The notes under the pieces were generated by a model, which did not search any database, had not been told where the DNA came from, and saw nothing but the letters and a program-made list of their open reading frames with translations. The translations under genes and the position numbers were made by a program. Of a stretch of 64,000 nucleotides of DNA, positions 45,895-58,600 are shown in pieces (within the stretch, counting starts at the first letter, position 1; every line of letters starts with the position of its first letter). Origin of the DNA: Phorcus lineatus (lineage: Eukaryota > Mollusca > Gastropoda > Trochida > Trochidae); assembly GCA_921293015.1 (NCBI GenBank), contig OV121087.1, forward strand, positions 8,134,501 to 8,198,500, in the 5' to 3' direction.

Positions 45895-46195
45895 ATGAAT
45901 CCCACTACATGATGTTTTACACCTGAAACCCACTACACAGTGATAACGGTGATTTAGGATAAAACTAAAAATGCAAAACAATAGCAATGACAAGGATTAT
46001 ATTGCCTATCTAATTAAAAAATCGTAAAATTGATTATTAATTAGTGAGCATAGGGCCTGAATCCCACTACATGGGTCACGTGACCCATTCATATACACAC
46101 CTGCTTTCCACTACATGCACATACACACTGGAATCTCACTACACGGCAAATACACACTGGAATCCCGCTACACAGCACATAAACGAACTACAGGA
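45895..46195. repeat. CACTACAC-motif region left of the satellite
   Basis: GAATCCCACTACA-type phrases recur at irregular 20-45 bp spacing, resembling the CACTACAC half of the satellite unit further right. It includes an 18-bp perfect palindrome at 46,071-46,088. It looks like a diverged outlier of the satellite. Confidence 0.6.
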
Positions 46196-46731
46196 GACAA
46201 CTATTTCTACAATTTCACGATTATTGATGTAACTCTGTCAAATTCGCAATTTGTCTTTTCGCTGAAAAGAATCAAGCTAATAAATTCCTAATGCATTTTT
46301 CTCACTACACATTCAAATTATACTTTAAACTACACTTAACAAATCACTTAAGCTGGAATCACTGCATAGATTCAAATTATAAAAGAAACATATACATGTT
46401 ATATTTTGGATCACACTTTCCGTAACAGTAGAAATGATCAGTTTACGTTTTTACGTTACATTATTTTAAACAAATTTATCATAGTTTTGTAATTACAAGA
46501 TGAAAAGAACTTCGCACTATTTTTATTCTGTGACTTAGAGGCATTATCAAAATACACTGACTTGTTTTTCAAAACAGTTAACTATGAAAATATATAGGGT
46601 TTAAAGTATACACTTCTCGAATGATTCTAGCCAATGTTAGGTACATACATAGATCTATGAGACTGAGATTCTAAAGCAAGGGTCAGGGTTGATCTAGCTT
46701 CAGTCGGAAACTACTATGAAATGTGAAAATG
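46196..46731. other. intergenic, nothing recognised
   Basis: AT-rich, no supported feature. Confidence 0.4.
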
Positions 46732-47164
46732 AGAGCCACTCCGTGATTTTTACAACATATTATTTACCTTTGATAAGAACCTAAATGAGTGGAGATATAA
46801 AATCAAAACATCTTAACTTTTCAAGACATATATATGACAAATACTGGTTTTCCATGAACATCTAATAACAGCCTTATAAATGCACAGAGGTGTAGATATC
46901 ACGTCCAATATACACGGATACTAATTTAAAAGTACCTTAACAAACACTATCAACTCCTAACTGCCCTCCTGTCTGTTTTAGATAAGACGCGCGCCACTGT
47001 CCGGTTTTCGATCATAATTGCGACGTTCTACCTTCATATTGTCACTGAAAAATCCCAGTAAGGTCTCTTTTGGTAACAGTCGATACTTAGCGATCAAATG
47101 ACCCCATTGATTAAGTTTGGCATAAAAAGAATTATATGACTCCAACAACTCGGGGAGTAGCTCT
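46732..47164. mobile_element. MITE family 2, copy B
   Basis: It is colinear with 20,194-20,662 over its whole length: start AGAGCCACTCCGTGATTTTT, interior CTGTCCGGTTTTCGATCATA, end CTCCAACAACTCGGGGAGTA. The TTAA flank of copy A is not visible here. It sits just left of the satellite array. Confidence 0.78.
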
Positions 47165-48625
47165 TGCTCTAAGGGTTGTTCTAATATAATTATTGGGATT
47201 TCGTCTCAACTTATAATCTATCATTAGAAACTTTGTCTTTCTACGGTAAGGGTTACCTATCTAATGTCGGGAATATTTATGAAACTTAGCCCTTTTGCAG
47301 CTAGCGGTAGTGTTTATTTAGTTAGTGTCGGTGATATCAAATCCACCTTTTCTGCATCTTAGGTTCGGGTTTATGTTGGAGGTATGGTTAATAACTAAAG
47401 ATTAATGAAACTATCCTCTTCTAGTTACAAAATATAAATAAACATCTTAATTTACAGCACACATACACATATACATTTTAATTCCTTCTACAAAAGAACC
47501 TAATTCACACAATTAGCACAAGTATTTACTATCCATCTTCGTCAGTCATACACGACGGATCAACTAAATCGTATGTATATCACATTCATGAATATATTTT
47601 ACCAATTTCTAACCCATGTATTGAAGCCGTGTATATTTCTCCAGCTATAGGGTTAGGGTTGATTTGGCCATTGTCGGGAATAACTTTGAGATTTAGCCTT
47701 TCGAAAGTTTTGATTAAGGCTTATCTACCTATTAATTAGCCTAATTACATAACTCGGTCTTCCTGCCTGTAGCATTAGTTTTTATCTAGCTAATGTCGGG
47801 AATATTAACCACACTTTGCATCTCTGCCGCTAGTATTCGAATTCATATAGCAAATGTCGGGAATATTAATGAAATTTGGCGTCTCCGCCGCTAGTATTCG
47901 AATTTATGTAGCTGATGTCGGAAATATCTTTAAAACTTTGTCTTTCTAAGAATAAGTTAAGGGTTACCGAGGTAATGTTCGAAATATCTATGTAACCTAG
48001 CCCTGTTGCAGCTAGCAGAAGTGTTTATCTAGTTAGTGTCGGTGATATCAAATTTATCTTTTCTACATCACAGGTTTGGCTTTGTATATCTGGGAGGGGT
48101 CGGGAATAACTGTAGATTAATGAAACTATCGTCTTCTAGATACACAAAGTGAATCAACATCTCAATTTGACCTTAAATATCACTATACAGCACACACACA
48201 CCTGAATCTCACTACACAAGTTTAACATTTACATAAAAAGTTAAAATCTTAATATTACTCTGAATGATTCTTTGTATCAGTAAAACATTATTCATTCACT
48301 TCCCAAATTGCCCCTATAACCGATGATAATAAAGCCAAATCAAAACGATGTCGATGTCTTCTAACTGCTAAGTGCACATGCACTTAAATCTTCATACACA
48401 CCTGATTCTCACTACACTTGGTGCATATACACACCTGAATGTCACTACACCGCAAACGGCGATTTTAAATCTCATTAAAGCTGACACATTTTTAATTCCT
48501 TTTACAAAAGGACCAAATTCACACAATTTGCACACGTATTTACTATCCATCTTCGTCAGTCATACACGACGGAACAACTAAATCGTATGTATATCACATT
48601 CATGAATATATTTTTCCAATTTCTA

Positions 48626-49150
48626 ACTCATGTATTGTAGCCGTGTATATTTCTCCAGCTATAGGGTTAGGGTTGATTTGGCCATTGTCGGGAATAACTT
48701 TGAGATTTAGCCTTTCGAAAGTTTTGATTAAGGCTTATCTACCTATTAATTAGCCTAATTACATAACTCGGTCTTTCTGCCTGTAGCATTAGTTTTTATC
48801 TAGCTAATGTCGGGAATATTAACGACACTTTGCATCTCTGCCGCTAGTATTCGAATTTATATAGCAAATGTCGGGAATATTAATGAAATTTGGCGTCTCC
48901 GCCGCTAGTATTCGAATTTATGTAGCTGATGTCGGAAATATCTTTAAAACTTTGTCTTTCTAAGAATAAGTTAAGGGTTACCGAGGTAATGTTCGAAATA
49001 TCTATGTAACCTAGCCCTGTTGCAGCTAGCAGAAGTGTTTATCTAGTTAGTGTCGGTGATATCAAATTTATCTTTTCTACATCACAGGTTTGGCTTTGTA
49101 TATCTGGGAGGGGTCGGGAATAACTGTAGATTAATGAAACTATCGTCTTC
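48626..49150. repeat. 61-bp monomer block within one satellite unit
   Basis: In this unit the core gtcgg/gttcg followed by AATAT-like sequence occurs at 48,687, 48,809, 48,870, 48,931, 48,991, 49,052 and 49,113, spacings of 122, 61, 61, 60, 61 and 61. A degenerate monomer fills the 122-bp gap (about 48,748). Each monomer tends to read TATxTAGCTxATGTCGGxAAT. The same block is in every unit of the array. Confidence 0.88.
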
Positions 49151-52100
49151 TAGATACACAAAGTGAATCAACATCTCAATTTGACCTTAAATATCACTAT
49201 ACAGCACACACACACCTGAATCTCACTACACAAGTTTAACATTTACATAAAAAGTTAAAATCTTAATATTACTCTGAATGATTCTTTGTATCAGTAAAAC
49301 ATTATTCATTCACTTCCCAAATTGCCCCTATAACCGATGATAATAAAGCCAAATCAAAACGATGTCGATGTCTTCTAACTGCTAAGTGCACATGCACTTA
49401 AATCTTCATACACACCTGATTCTCACTACACTTGGTGCATATACACACCTGAATGTCACTACACCGCAAACGGCGATTTTAAATCTCATTAAAGCTGACA
49501 CATTTTTAATTCCTTTTACAAAAGGACCAAATTCACACAATTTGCACACGTATTTACTATCCATCTTCGTCAGTCATACACGACGGAACAACTAAATCGT
49601 ATGTATATCACATTCATGAATATATTTTTCCAATTTCTAACTCATGTATTGTAGCCGTGTATATTTCTCCAGCTATAGGGTTAGGGTTGATTTGGCCATT
49701 GTCGGGAATAACTTTGAGATTTAGCCTTTTGAAAGTTTTGATTAAGGCTTATCTACCTATTAATTAGCCTAATTACATAACTCGGTCTTTCTGCCTGTAG
49801 CATTAGTTTTTATCTAGCTAATGTCGGGAATATTAACGACACTTTGCATCTCTGCCGCTAGTATTCGAATTTATATAGCAAATGTCGGGAATATTAATGA
49901 AATTTGGCGTCTCCGCCGCTAGTATTCGAATTTATGTAGCTGATGTCGGAAATATCTTTAAAACTTTGTCTTTCTAAGAATAAGTTAAGGGTTACCGAGG
50001 TAATGTTCGAAATATCTATGTAACCTAGCCCTGTTGCAGCTAGCAGAAGTGTTTATCTAGTTAGTGTCGGTGATATCAAATTTATCTTTTCTACATCACA
50101 GGTTTGGCTTTGTATATCTGGGAGGGGTCGGGAATAACTGTAGATTAATGAAACTATCGTCTTCTAGATACACAAAGTGAATCAACATCTCAATTTGACC
50201 TTAAATATCACTATACAGCACACACACACCTGAATCTCACTACACAAGTTTAACATTTACATAAAAAGTTAAAATCTTAATATTACTCTGAATGATTCTT
50301 TGTATCAGTAAAACATTATTCATTCACTTCCCAAATTGCCCCTATAACCGATGATAATAAAGCCAAATCAAAACGATGTCGATGTCTTCTAACTGCTAAG
50401 TGCACATGCACTTAAATCTTCATACACACCTGATTCTCACTACACTTGGTGCATATACACACCTGAATGTCACTACACCGCAAACGGCGATTTTAAATCT
50501 CATTAAAGCTGACACATTTTTAATTCCTTTTACAAAAGGACCAAATTCACACAATTTGCACACGTATTTACTATCCATCTTCGTCAGTCATACACGACGG
50601 AACAACTAAATCGTATGTATATCACATTCATGAATATATTTTTCCAATTTCTAACTCATGTATTGTAGCCGTGTATATTTCTCCAGCTATAGGGTTAGGG
50701 TTGATTTGGCAATTGTCGGGAATAACTTTGAGATTTAGCCTTTCGAAAGTTTTGATTAAGGCTTATCTACCTATTAATTAGCCTAATTACATAACTTGGT
50801 CTTTCTGCCTGTAGCATTAGTTTTTATCTAGCTAATGTCGGGAATATTAACGACACTTTGCATCTCTGCCGCTAGTATTCGAATTTATATAGCAAATGTC
50901 GGAAATATTAATGAAATTTGGCGTCTCCGCCGCTATAGTTTTCGAATTTATGTAGCTGATGTCGGAAATATCTTTAAAACTTTGTCTTTCTAAGAATAAG
51001 TTAAGGGTTACCGAGGTAATGTTCGAAATATCTATGTAACCTAGCCCTGTTGCAGCTAGCAGAAGTGTTTATCTAGTTAGTGTCGGTGATATCAAATTTA
51101 TCTTTTCTACATCACAGGTTTGGCTTTGTATATCTGGGAGGGGTCGGGAATAACTGTAGATTAATGAAACTATCGTCTTCTAGATACACAAAGTGAATCA
51201 ACATCTCAATTTGACCTTAAATATCACTATACAGCACACACACACCTGAATCTCACTACACAAGTTTAACATTTACATAAAAAGTTAAAATCTTAATATT
51301 ACTCTGAATGATTCTTTGTATCAGTAAAACATTATTCATTCACTTCCCAAATTGCCCCTATAACCGATGATAATAAAGCCAAATCAAAACGATGTCGATG
51401 TCTTCTAACTGCTAAGTGCACATGCACTTAAATCTTCATACACACCTGATTCTCACTACACTTGGTGCATATACACACCTGAATGTCACTACACCGCAAA
51501 CGGCGATTTTAAATCTCATTAAAGCTGACCAGTTTTTAATTCCTTTTACAAAAGGACCAAATTCACACAATTTGCACACGTATTTACTATCCATCTTCGT
51601 CAGTCATACACGACGGAACAACTAAATCGTATGTATATCACATTCATGAATATATTTTTCCAATTTCTAACTCATGTATTGTAGCCGTGTATATTTCTCC
51701 AGCTATAGGGTTAGGGTTGATTTGGCAATTGTCGGGAATAACTTTGAGATTTAGCCTTTCGAAAGTTTTGATTAAGGCTTATCTACCTATTAATTAGCCT
51801 AATTACATAACTTGGTCTTTCTGCCTGTAGCATTAGTTTTTATCTAGCTAATGTCGGGAATATTAACGACACTTTGCATCTCTGCCGCTAGTATTCGAAT
51901 TTATATAGCAAATGTCGGGAATATTAATGAAATTTGGCGTCTCCGCCGCTATAGTTTTCGAATTTATGTAGCTGATGTCGGAAATATCTTTAAAACTTTG
52001 TCTTTCTAAGAATAAGTTAAGGGTTACCGAGGTAATGTTCGAAATATCTATGTAACCTAGCCCTGTTGCAGCTAGCAGAAGTGTTTATCTAGTTAATGTC

Positions 52101-52434
52101 GATGATATCAAATTTATCTTTTCTACATCACAGGTTTGGCTTTATATATCTGGGAGGGGTCGGGAATAACTGTAGATTGATGAAACTATCGTCTTCTAGA
52201 TACACAAAGTGAATCAACATCTCAATTTGACCTTAAATCTCACTATACAGCACACACACATACCTGAATCTCACTACACAAGTTTAACATTTACATAAAA
52301 AGTTAAAATCTTAATATTACTCTGAATGATTTTTTGTATCAGTAAAACATTATTCATTCACTTCCCAAATTACCCCTATAACCGATGATAATAAAGCCAA
52401 ATCAAAACGATGTCGATGTCTTCTAACTGCTAAG

Positions 52435-52669
52435 TGCACATGCACTTAAATCTTCATACACACCGGATTCTCACTACACTTGGTGCATATACACACCTGA
52501 ATGTCACTACACAAGTTTAACATTTACATAAAAAGTTAAAATCTTAATATTACTCTGAATGATTCTTTGTATCAGTAAAACATTATTCATTCACTTCCCA
52601 AATTGCCCCTATAACCGATGATAATAAAGCCAAATCAAAACGATGTCGATGTCTTCTCACTACTAAGTG
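52435..52669. repeat. truncated satellite unit (about 235 bp)
   Basis: After the anchor at 52,435 the unit jumps at about 52,505 from the ...CTGAATGTCACTACAC motif to the ACAAGTTTAACATTTACATA that normally lies about 780 bp later. The next anchor is at 52,670. The junction falls at the repeated CACTACAC motif, as expected for recombination between two such motifs. Confidence 0.88.
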
Positions 52670-55600
52670 CACATGCACTTAAATCTTCATACACACCGGA
52701 TTCTCACTACACTTGGTGCATATACACACCTGAATGTCACTACACCGCAAACGGCGATTTTTAATCCCATTAAAGGTGACACATTTCTAATTCCTTCTAC
52801 AAAAGAACCTTATTCACACAATTAGCACACGTATTTACTATCCATCTTCGTCAGTCATACACGACGGATCAACTAAATCGTATGTATATCACATTCATGA
52901 ATATATTTTACCAATTTCTAACCCATGTATTGAAGCCGTGTATATTTCTCCAGCTATAGGGTTAGGGTTGATTTGGCCATTGTCGGGAATAACTTTGAGA
53001 TTTAGCCTTTCGAAAGTTTTGATTAAGGCTTATCTACCTATTAATTAGCCTAATTACATAACTCGGTCTTCCTGCCTGTAGCATTAGTTTTTATCTAGCT
53101 AATGTCGGGAATATTAACGACACTTTGCATCTCTGCCGCTAGTATTCGAATTTATATAGCAAATGTCGGGAATATTAATGAAATTTGGCGTCTCCGCCGC
53201 TAGTTTTCGAATTTATGTAGCTGATGTCGGAAATATCTTTAAAACTTTGTCTTTCTAAGAATAAGTTAAGGGTTACCGAGGTAATGTTCGAAATATCTAT
53301 GTAACCTAGCCCTGTTGCAGCTAGCAGAAGTGTTTATCTAGTTAGTGTCGGTGATATCAAATTTATCTTTTCTACATCACAGGTTTGGCTTTGTATATCT
53401 GGGAGGGGTCGGGAAGAACTGTAGATTAATGAAACTATCGTCTTCTAGATACACAAAGTGAATCAACATCTCAATTTGACCTTAAATATCACTATACAGC
53501 ACACACACACCTGAATCTCACTACACAAGTTTAACATTTACATAAAAAGTTAAAATCTTAATATTACTCTGAATGATTTTTTGTATCAGTAAAACATTAT
53601 TCATTCACTTCCCAAATTGCCCCTATAACCGATGATAATAAAGCCAAATCAAAACGATGTCGATGTCTTCTAACTGCTAAGTGCACATGCACTTAAATCT
53701 TCATACACACCTGATTCTCACTACACTTGGTGCATATACACACCTGAATGTCACTACACCGCAAACGGCGATTTTAAATCTCATTAAAGCTGACCAGTTT
53801 TTAATTCCTTTTACAAAAGGACCAAATTCACACAATTTGCACACGTATTTTCTATCCATCTTCGTCAGTCATACACGACGGAACAACTAAATCGTATGTA
53901 TATCACATTCATGAATATATTTTTCCAATTTCTAACTCATGTATTGTAGCCGTGTATATTTCTCCAGCTATAGGGTTAGGGTTGATTTGGCAATTGTCGG
54001 GAATAACTTTGAGATTTAGCCTTTCGAAAGTTTTGATTAAGGCTTATCTACCTATTAATTAGCCTAATTACATAACTTGGTCTTTCTGCCTGTAGCATTA
54101 GTTTTTATCTAGCTAATGTCGGGAATATTAACGACACTTTATATCTCTGCCGCTAGTATTCGAATTTATATAGCAAATGTCGGGAATATTAATGAAATTT
54201 GGCGTCTCCGCCGCTATAGTTTTCGAATTTATGTAGCTGATGTCGGAAATATCTTTAAAACTTTGTCTTTCTAAGAATAAGTTAAGGGTTACCGAGGTAA
54301 TGTTCGAAATATCTATGTAACCTAGCCCTGTTGCAGCTAGCAGAAGTGTTTATCTAGTTAATGTCGGTGATATCAAATTTATCTTTTCTACATCACAGGT
54401 TTGGCTTTATATATCTGGGAGGGGTCGGGAATAACTGTAGATTGATGAAACTATCGTCTTCTAGATACACAAAGTGAATCAACATCTCAATTTGACCTTA
54501 AATCTCACTATACAGCACACACACACCTGAATCTCACTACACAAGTTTAACATTTACATAAAAAGTTAAAATTTTAATATTACTCTGAATGATTCTTTGC
54601 ATCAGTAATACATTATTCATTCACTTCCCAAATTGCCCCTATAACCGATGATAATAAAGCCAAATCAAAACGATGTCGATGTCTTCTAACTGCTAAGTGC
54701 ACATGCACTTAAATCTTCATACACACCTGATTCTCACTACACTTGGTGCATATACACACCTGAATGTCACTACACCGCAAACGGCGATTTTAAATCTCAT
54801 TAAAGCTGACACATTTTTAATTCCTTTTACAAAAGGACCAAATTCACACAATTTGCACACGTATTTACTATCCATCTTCGTCAGTCATACACGACGGAAC
54901 AACTAAATCGTATGTATATCACATTCATGAATATATTTTACCAATTTCTAACCCATGTATTGAAGCCGTGTATATTTCTCCAGCTATAGGGTTAGGGTTG
55001 ATTTGGCCATTGTCGGGAATAACTTTGAGATTTAGCCTTTCGAAAGTTTTGATTAAGGCTTATCTACCTATTAATTAGCCTAATTACATAACTCGGTCTT
55101 CCTGCCTGTAGCATTAGTTTTTATCTAGCTAATGTCGGGAATATTAACGACACTTTGCATCTCTGCCGCTAGTATTCGAATTTATATAGCAAATGTCGGG
55201 AATATTAATGAAATTTGGCGTCTCCGCCGCTAGTTTTCGAATTTATGTAGCTGATGTCGGAAATATCTTTAAAACTTTGTCTTTCTAAGAATAAGTTAAG
55301 GGTTACCGAGGTAATGTTCGAAATATCTATGTAACCTAGCCCTGTTGCAGCTAGCAGAAGTGTTTATCTAGTTAGTGTCGGTGATATCAAATTTATCTTT
55401 TCTACATCACAGGTTTGGCTTTGTATATCTGGGAGGGGTCGGGAATAACTGTAGATTAATGAAACTATCGTCTTCTAGATACACAAAGTGAATCAACATC
55501 TCAATTTGACCTTAAATCTCACTATACAGCACACACACACCTGAATCTCACTACACAAGTTTAACATTTACATAAAAAGTTAAAATCTTAATATTACTCT

Positions 55601-58600
55601 GAATGATTCTTTGTATCAGTAAAACATTATTCATTCACTTCCCAAATTGCCCCTATAACCGATGATAATAAAGCCAAATCAAAACGATGTCGATGTCTTC
55701 TAACTGCTAAGTGCACATGCACTTAAATCTTCATACACACCTGATTCTCACTACACTTGGTGCATATACACACCTGAATGTCACTACACCGCAAACGGCG
55801 ATTTTAAATCTCATTAAAGCTGACCAATTTTTAATTCCTTTTACAAAAGGACCAAATTCACACAATTTGCACACGTATTTACTATCCATCTTCGTCAGTC
55901 ATACACGACGGAACAACTAAATCGTATGTATATCACATTCATGAATATATTTTTCCAATTTCTAACTCATGTATTGTAGCCGTGTATATTTCTCCAGCTA
56001 TAGGGTTAGGGTTGATTTGGCAATTGTCGGGAATAACTTTGAGATTTAGCCTTTCGAAAGTTTTGATTAAGGCTTATCTACCTATTAATTAGCCTAATTA
56101 CATAACTTGGTCTTTCTGCCTGTAGCATTAGTTTTTATCTAGCTAATGTCGGGAATATTAACGACACTTTATATCTCTGCCGCTAGTATTCGAATTTATA
56201 TAGCAAATGTCGGGAATATTAATGAAATTTGGCGTCTCCGCCGCTATAGTTTTCGAATTTATGTAGCTGATGTCGGAAATATCTTTAAAACTTTGTCTTT
56301 CTAAGAATAAGTTAAGGGTTACCGAGGTAATGTTCGAAATATCTATGTAACCTAGCCCTGTTGCAGCTAGCAGAAGTGTTTATCTAGTTAGTGTCGGTGA
56401 TATCAAATTTATCTTTTCTACATCACAGGTTTGGCTTTGTATATCTGGGAGGGGTCGGGAATAACTGTAGATTAATGAAACTATCGTCTTCTAGATACAC
56501 AAAGTGAATCAACATCTCAATTTGACCTTAAATCTCACTATACAGCACACACACACCTGAATCTCACTACACAAGTTTAACATTTACATAAAAAGTTAAA
56601 ATCTTAATATTACTCTGAATGATTCTTTGTATCAGTAAAACATTATTCATTCACTTCCCAAATTGCCCCTATAACCGATGATAATAAAGCCAAATCAAAA
56701 CGATGTCGATGTCTTCTAACTGCTAAGTGCACATGCACTTAAATCTTCATACACACCTGATTCTCACTACACTTGGTGCATATACACACCTGAATGTCAC
56801 TACACCGCAAACGGCGATTTTAAATCTCATTAAAGCTGACCAATTTTTAATTCCTTTTACAAAAGGACCAAATTCACACAATTTGCACACGTATTTACTA
56901 TCCATCTTCGTCAGTCATACACGACGGAACAACTAAATCGTATGTATATCACATTCATGAATATATTTTTCCAATTTCTAACTCATGTATTGTAGCCGTG
57001 TATATTTCTCCAGCTATAGGGTTAGGGTTGATTTGGCAATTGTCGGGAATAACTTTGAGATTTAGCCTTTCGAAAGTTTTGATTAAGGCTTATCTACCTA
57101 TTAATTAGCCTAATTACATAACTTGGTCTTTCTGCCTGTAGCATTAGTTTTTATCTAGCTAATGTCGGGAATATTAACGACACTTTATATCTCTGCCGCT
57201 AGTATTCGAATTTATATAGCAAATGTCGGGAATATTAATGAAATTTGGCGTCTCCGCCGCTATAGTTTTCGAATTTATGTAGCTGATGTCGGAAATATCT
57301 TTAAAACTTTGTCTTTCTAAGAATAAGTTAAGGGTTACCGAGGTAATGTTCGAAATATCTATGTAACCTAGCCCTGTTGCAGCTAGCAGAAGTGTTTATC
57401 TAGTTAATGTCGGTGATATCAAATTTATCTTTTCTACATCACAGGTTTGGCTTTATATATCTGGGAGGGGTCGGGAATAACTGTAGATTGATGAAACTAT
57501 CGTCTTCTAGATACACAAAGTGAATCAACATCTCAATTTGACCTTAAATCTCACTATACAGCACACACACACCTGAATCTCACTACACAAGTTTAACATT
57601 TACATAAAAAGTTAAAATTTTAATATTACTCTGAATGATTCTTTGCATCAGTAATACATTATTCATTCACTTCCCAAATTGCCCCTATAACCGATGATAA
57701 TAAAGCCAAATCAAAACGATGTCGATGTCTTCTAACTGCTAACTGCTAAGTGCACATGCACTTAAATCTTCATACACACCTGATTCTCACTACACTTGGT
57801 GCATATACACACCTGAATGTCACTACACCGCAAACGGCGATTTTAAATCTCATTAAAGCTGACACATTTTTAATTCCTTTTACAAAAGGACCAAATTCAC
57901 ACAATTTGCACACGTATTTACTATCCATCTTCGTCAGTCATACACGACGGAACAACTAAATCGTATGTATATCACATTCATGAATATATTTTACCAATTT
58001 CTAACCCATGTATTGAAGCCGTGTATATTTCTCCAGCTATAGGGTTAGGGTTGATTTGGCCATTGTCGGGAATAACTTTGAGATTTAGCCTTTCGAAAGT
58101 TTTGATTAAGGCTTATCTACCTATTAATTAGCCTAATTACATAACTCGGTCTTCCTGCCTGTAGCATTAGTTTTTATCTAGCTAATGTCGGGAATATTAA
58201 CGACACTTTGCATCTCTGCCGCTAGTATTCGAATTTATATAGCAAATGTCGGGAATATTAATGAAATTTGGCGTCTCCGCCGCTAGTTTTCGAATTTATG
58301 TAGCTGATGTCGGAAATATCTTTAAAACTTTGTCTTTCTAAGAATAAGTTAAGGGTTACCGAGGTAATGTTCGAAATATCTATGTAACCTAGCCCTGTTG
58401 CAGCTAGCAGAAGTGTTTATCTAGTTAATGTCGGTGATATCAAATTTATCTTTTCTACATCACAGGTTTGGCTTTATATATCTGGGAGGGGTCGGGAATA
58501 ACTGTAGATTGATGAAACTATCGTCTTCTAGATACACAAAGTGAATCAACATCTCAATTTGACCTTAAATCTCACTATACAGCACACACACACCTGAATC

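Noticed and set aside
45677..45993. Frames with long Ser-Leu and Cys-Val runs
   Set aside because: Translations of the (GA)n(CA)n microsatellite.
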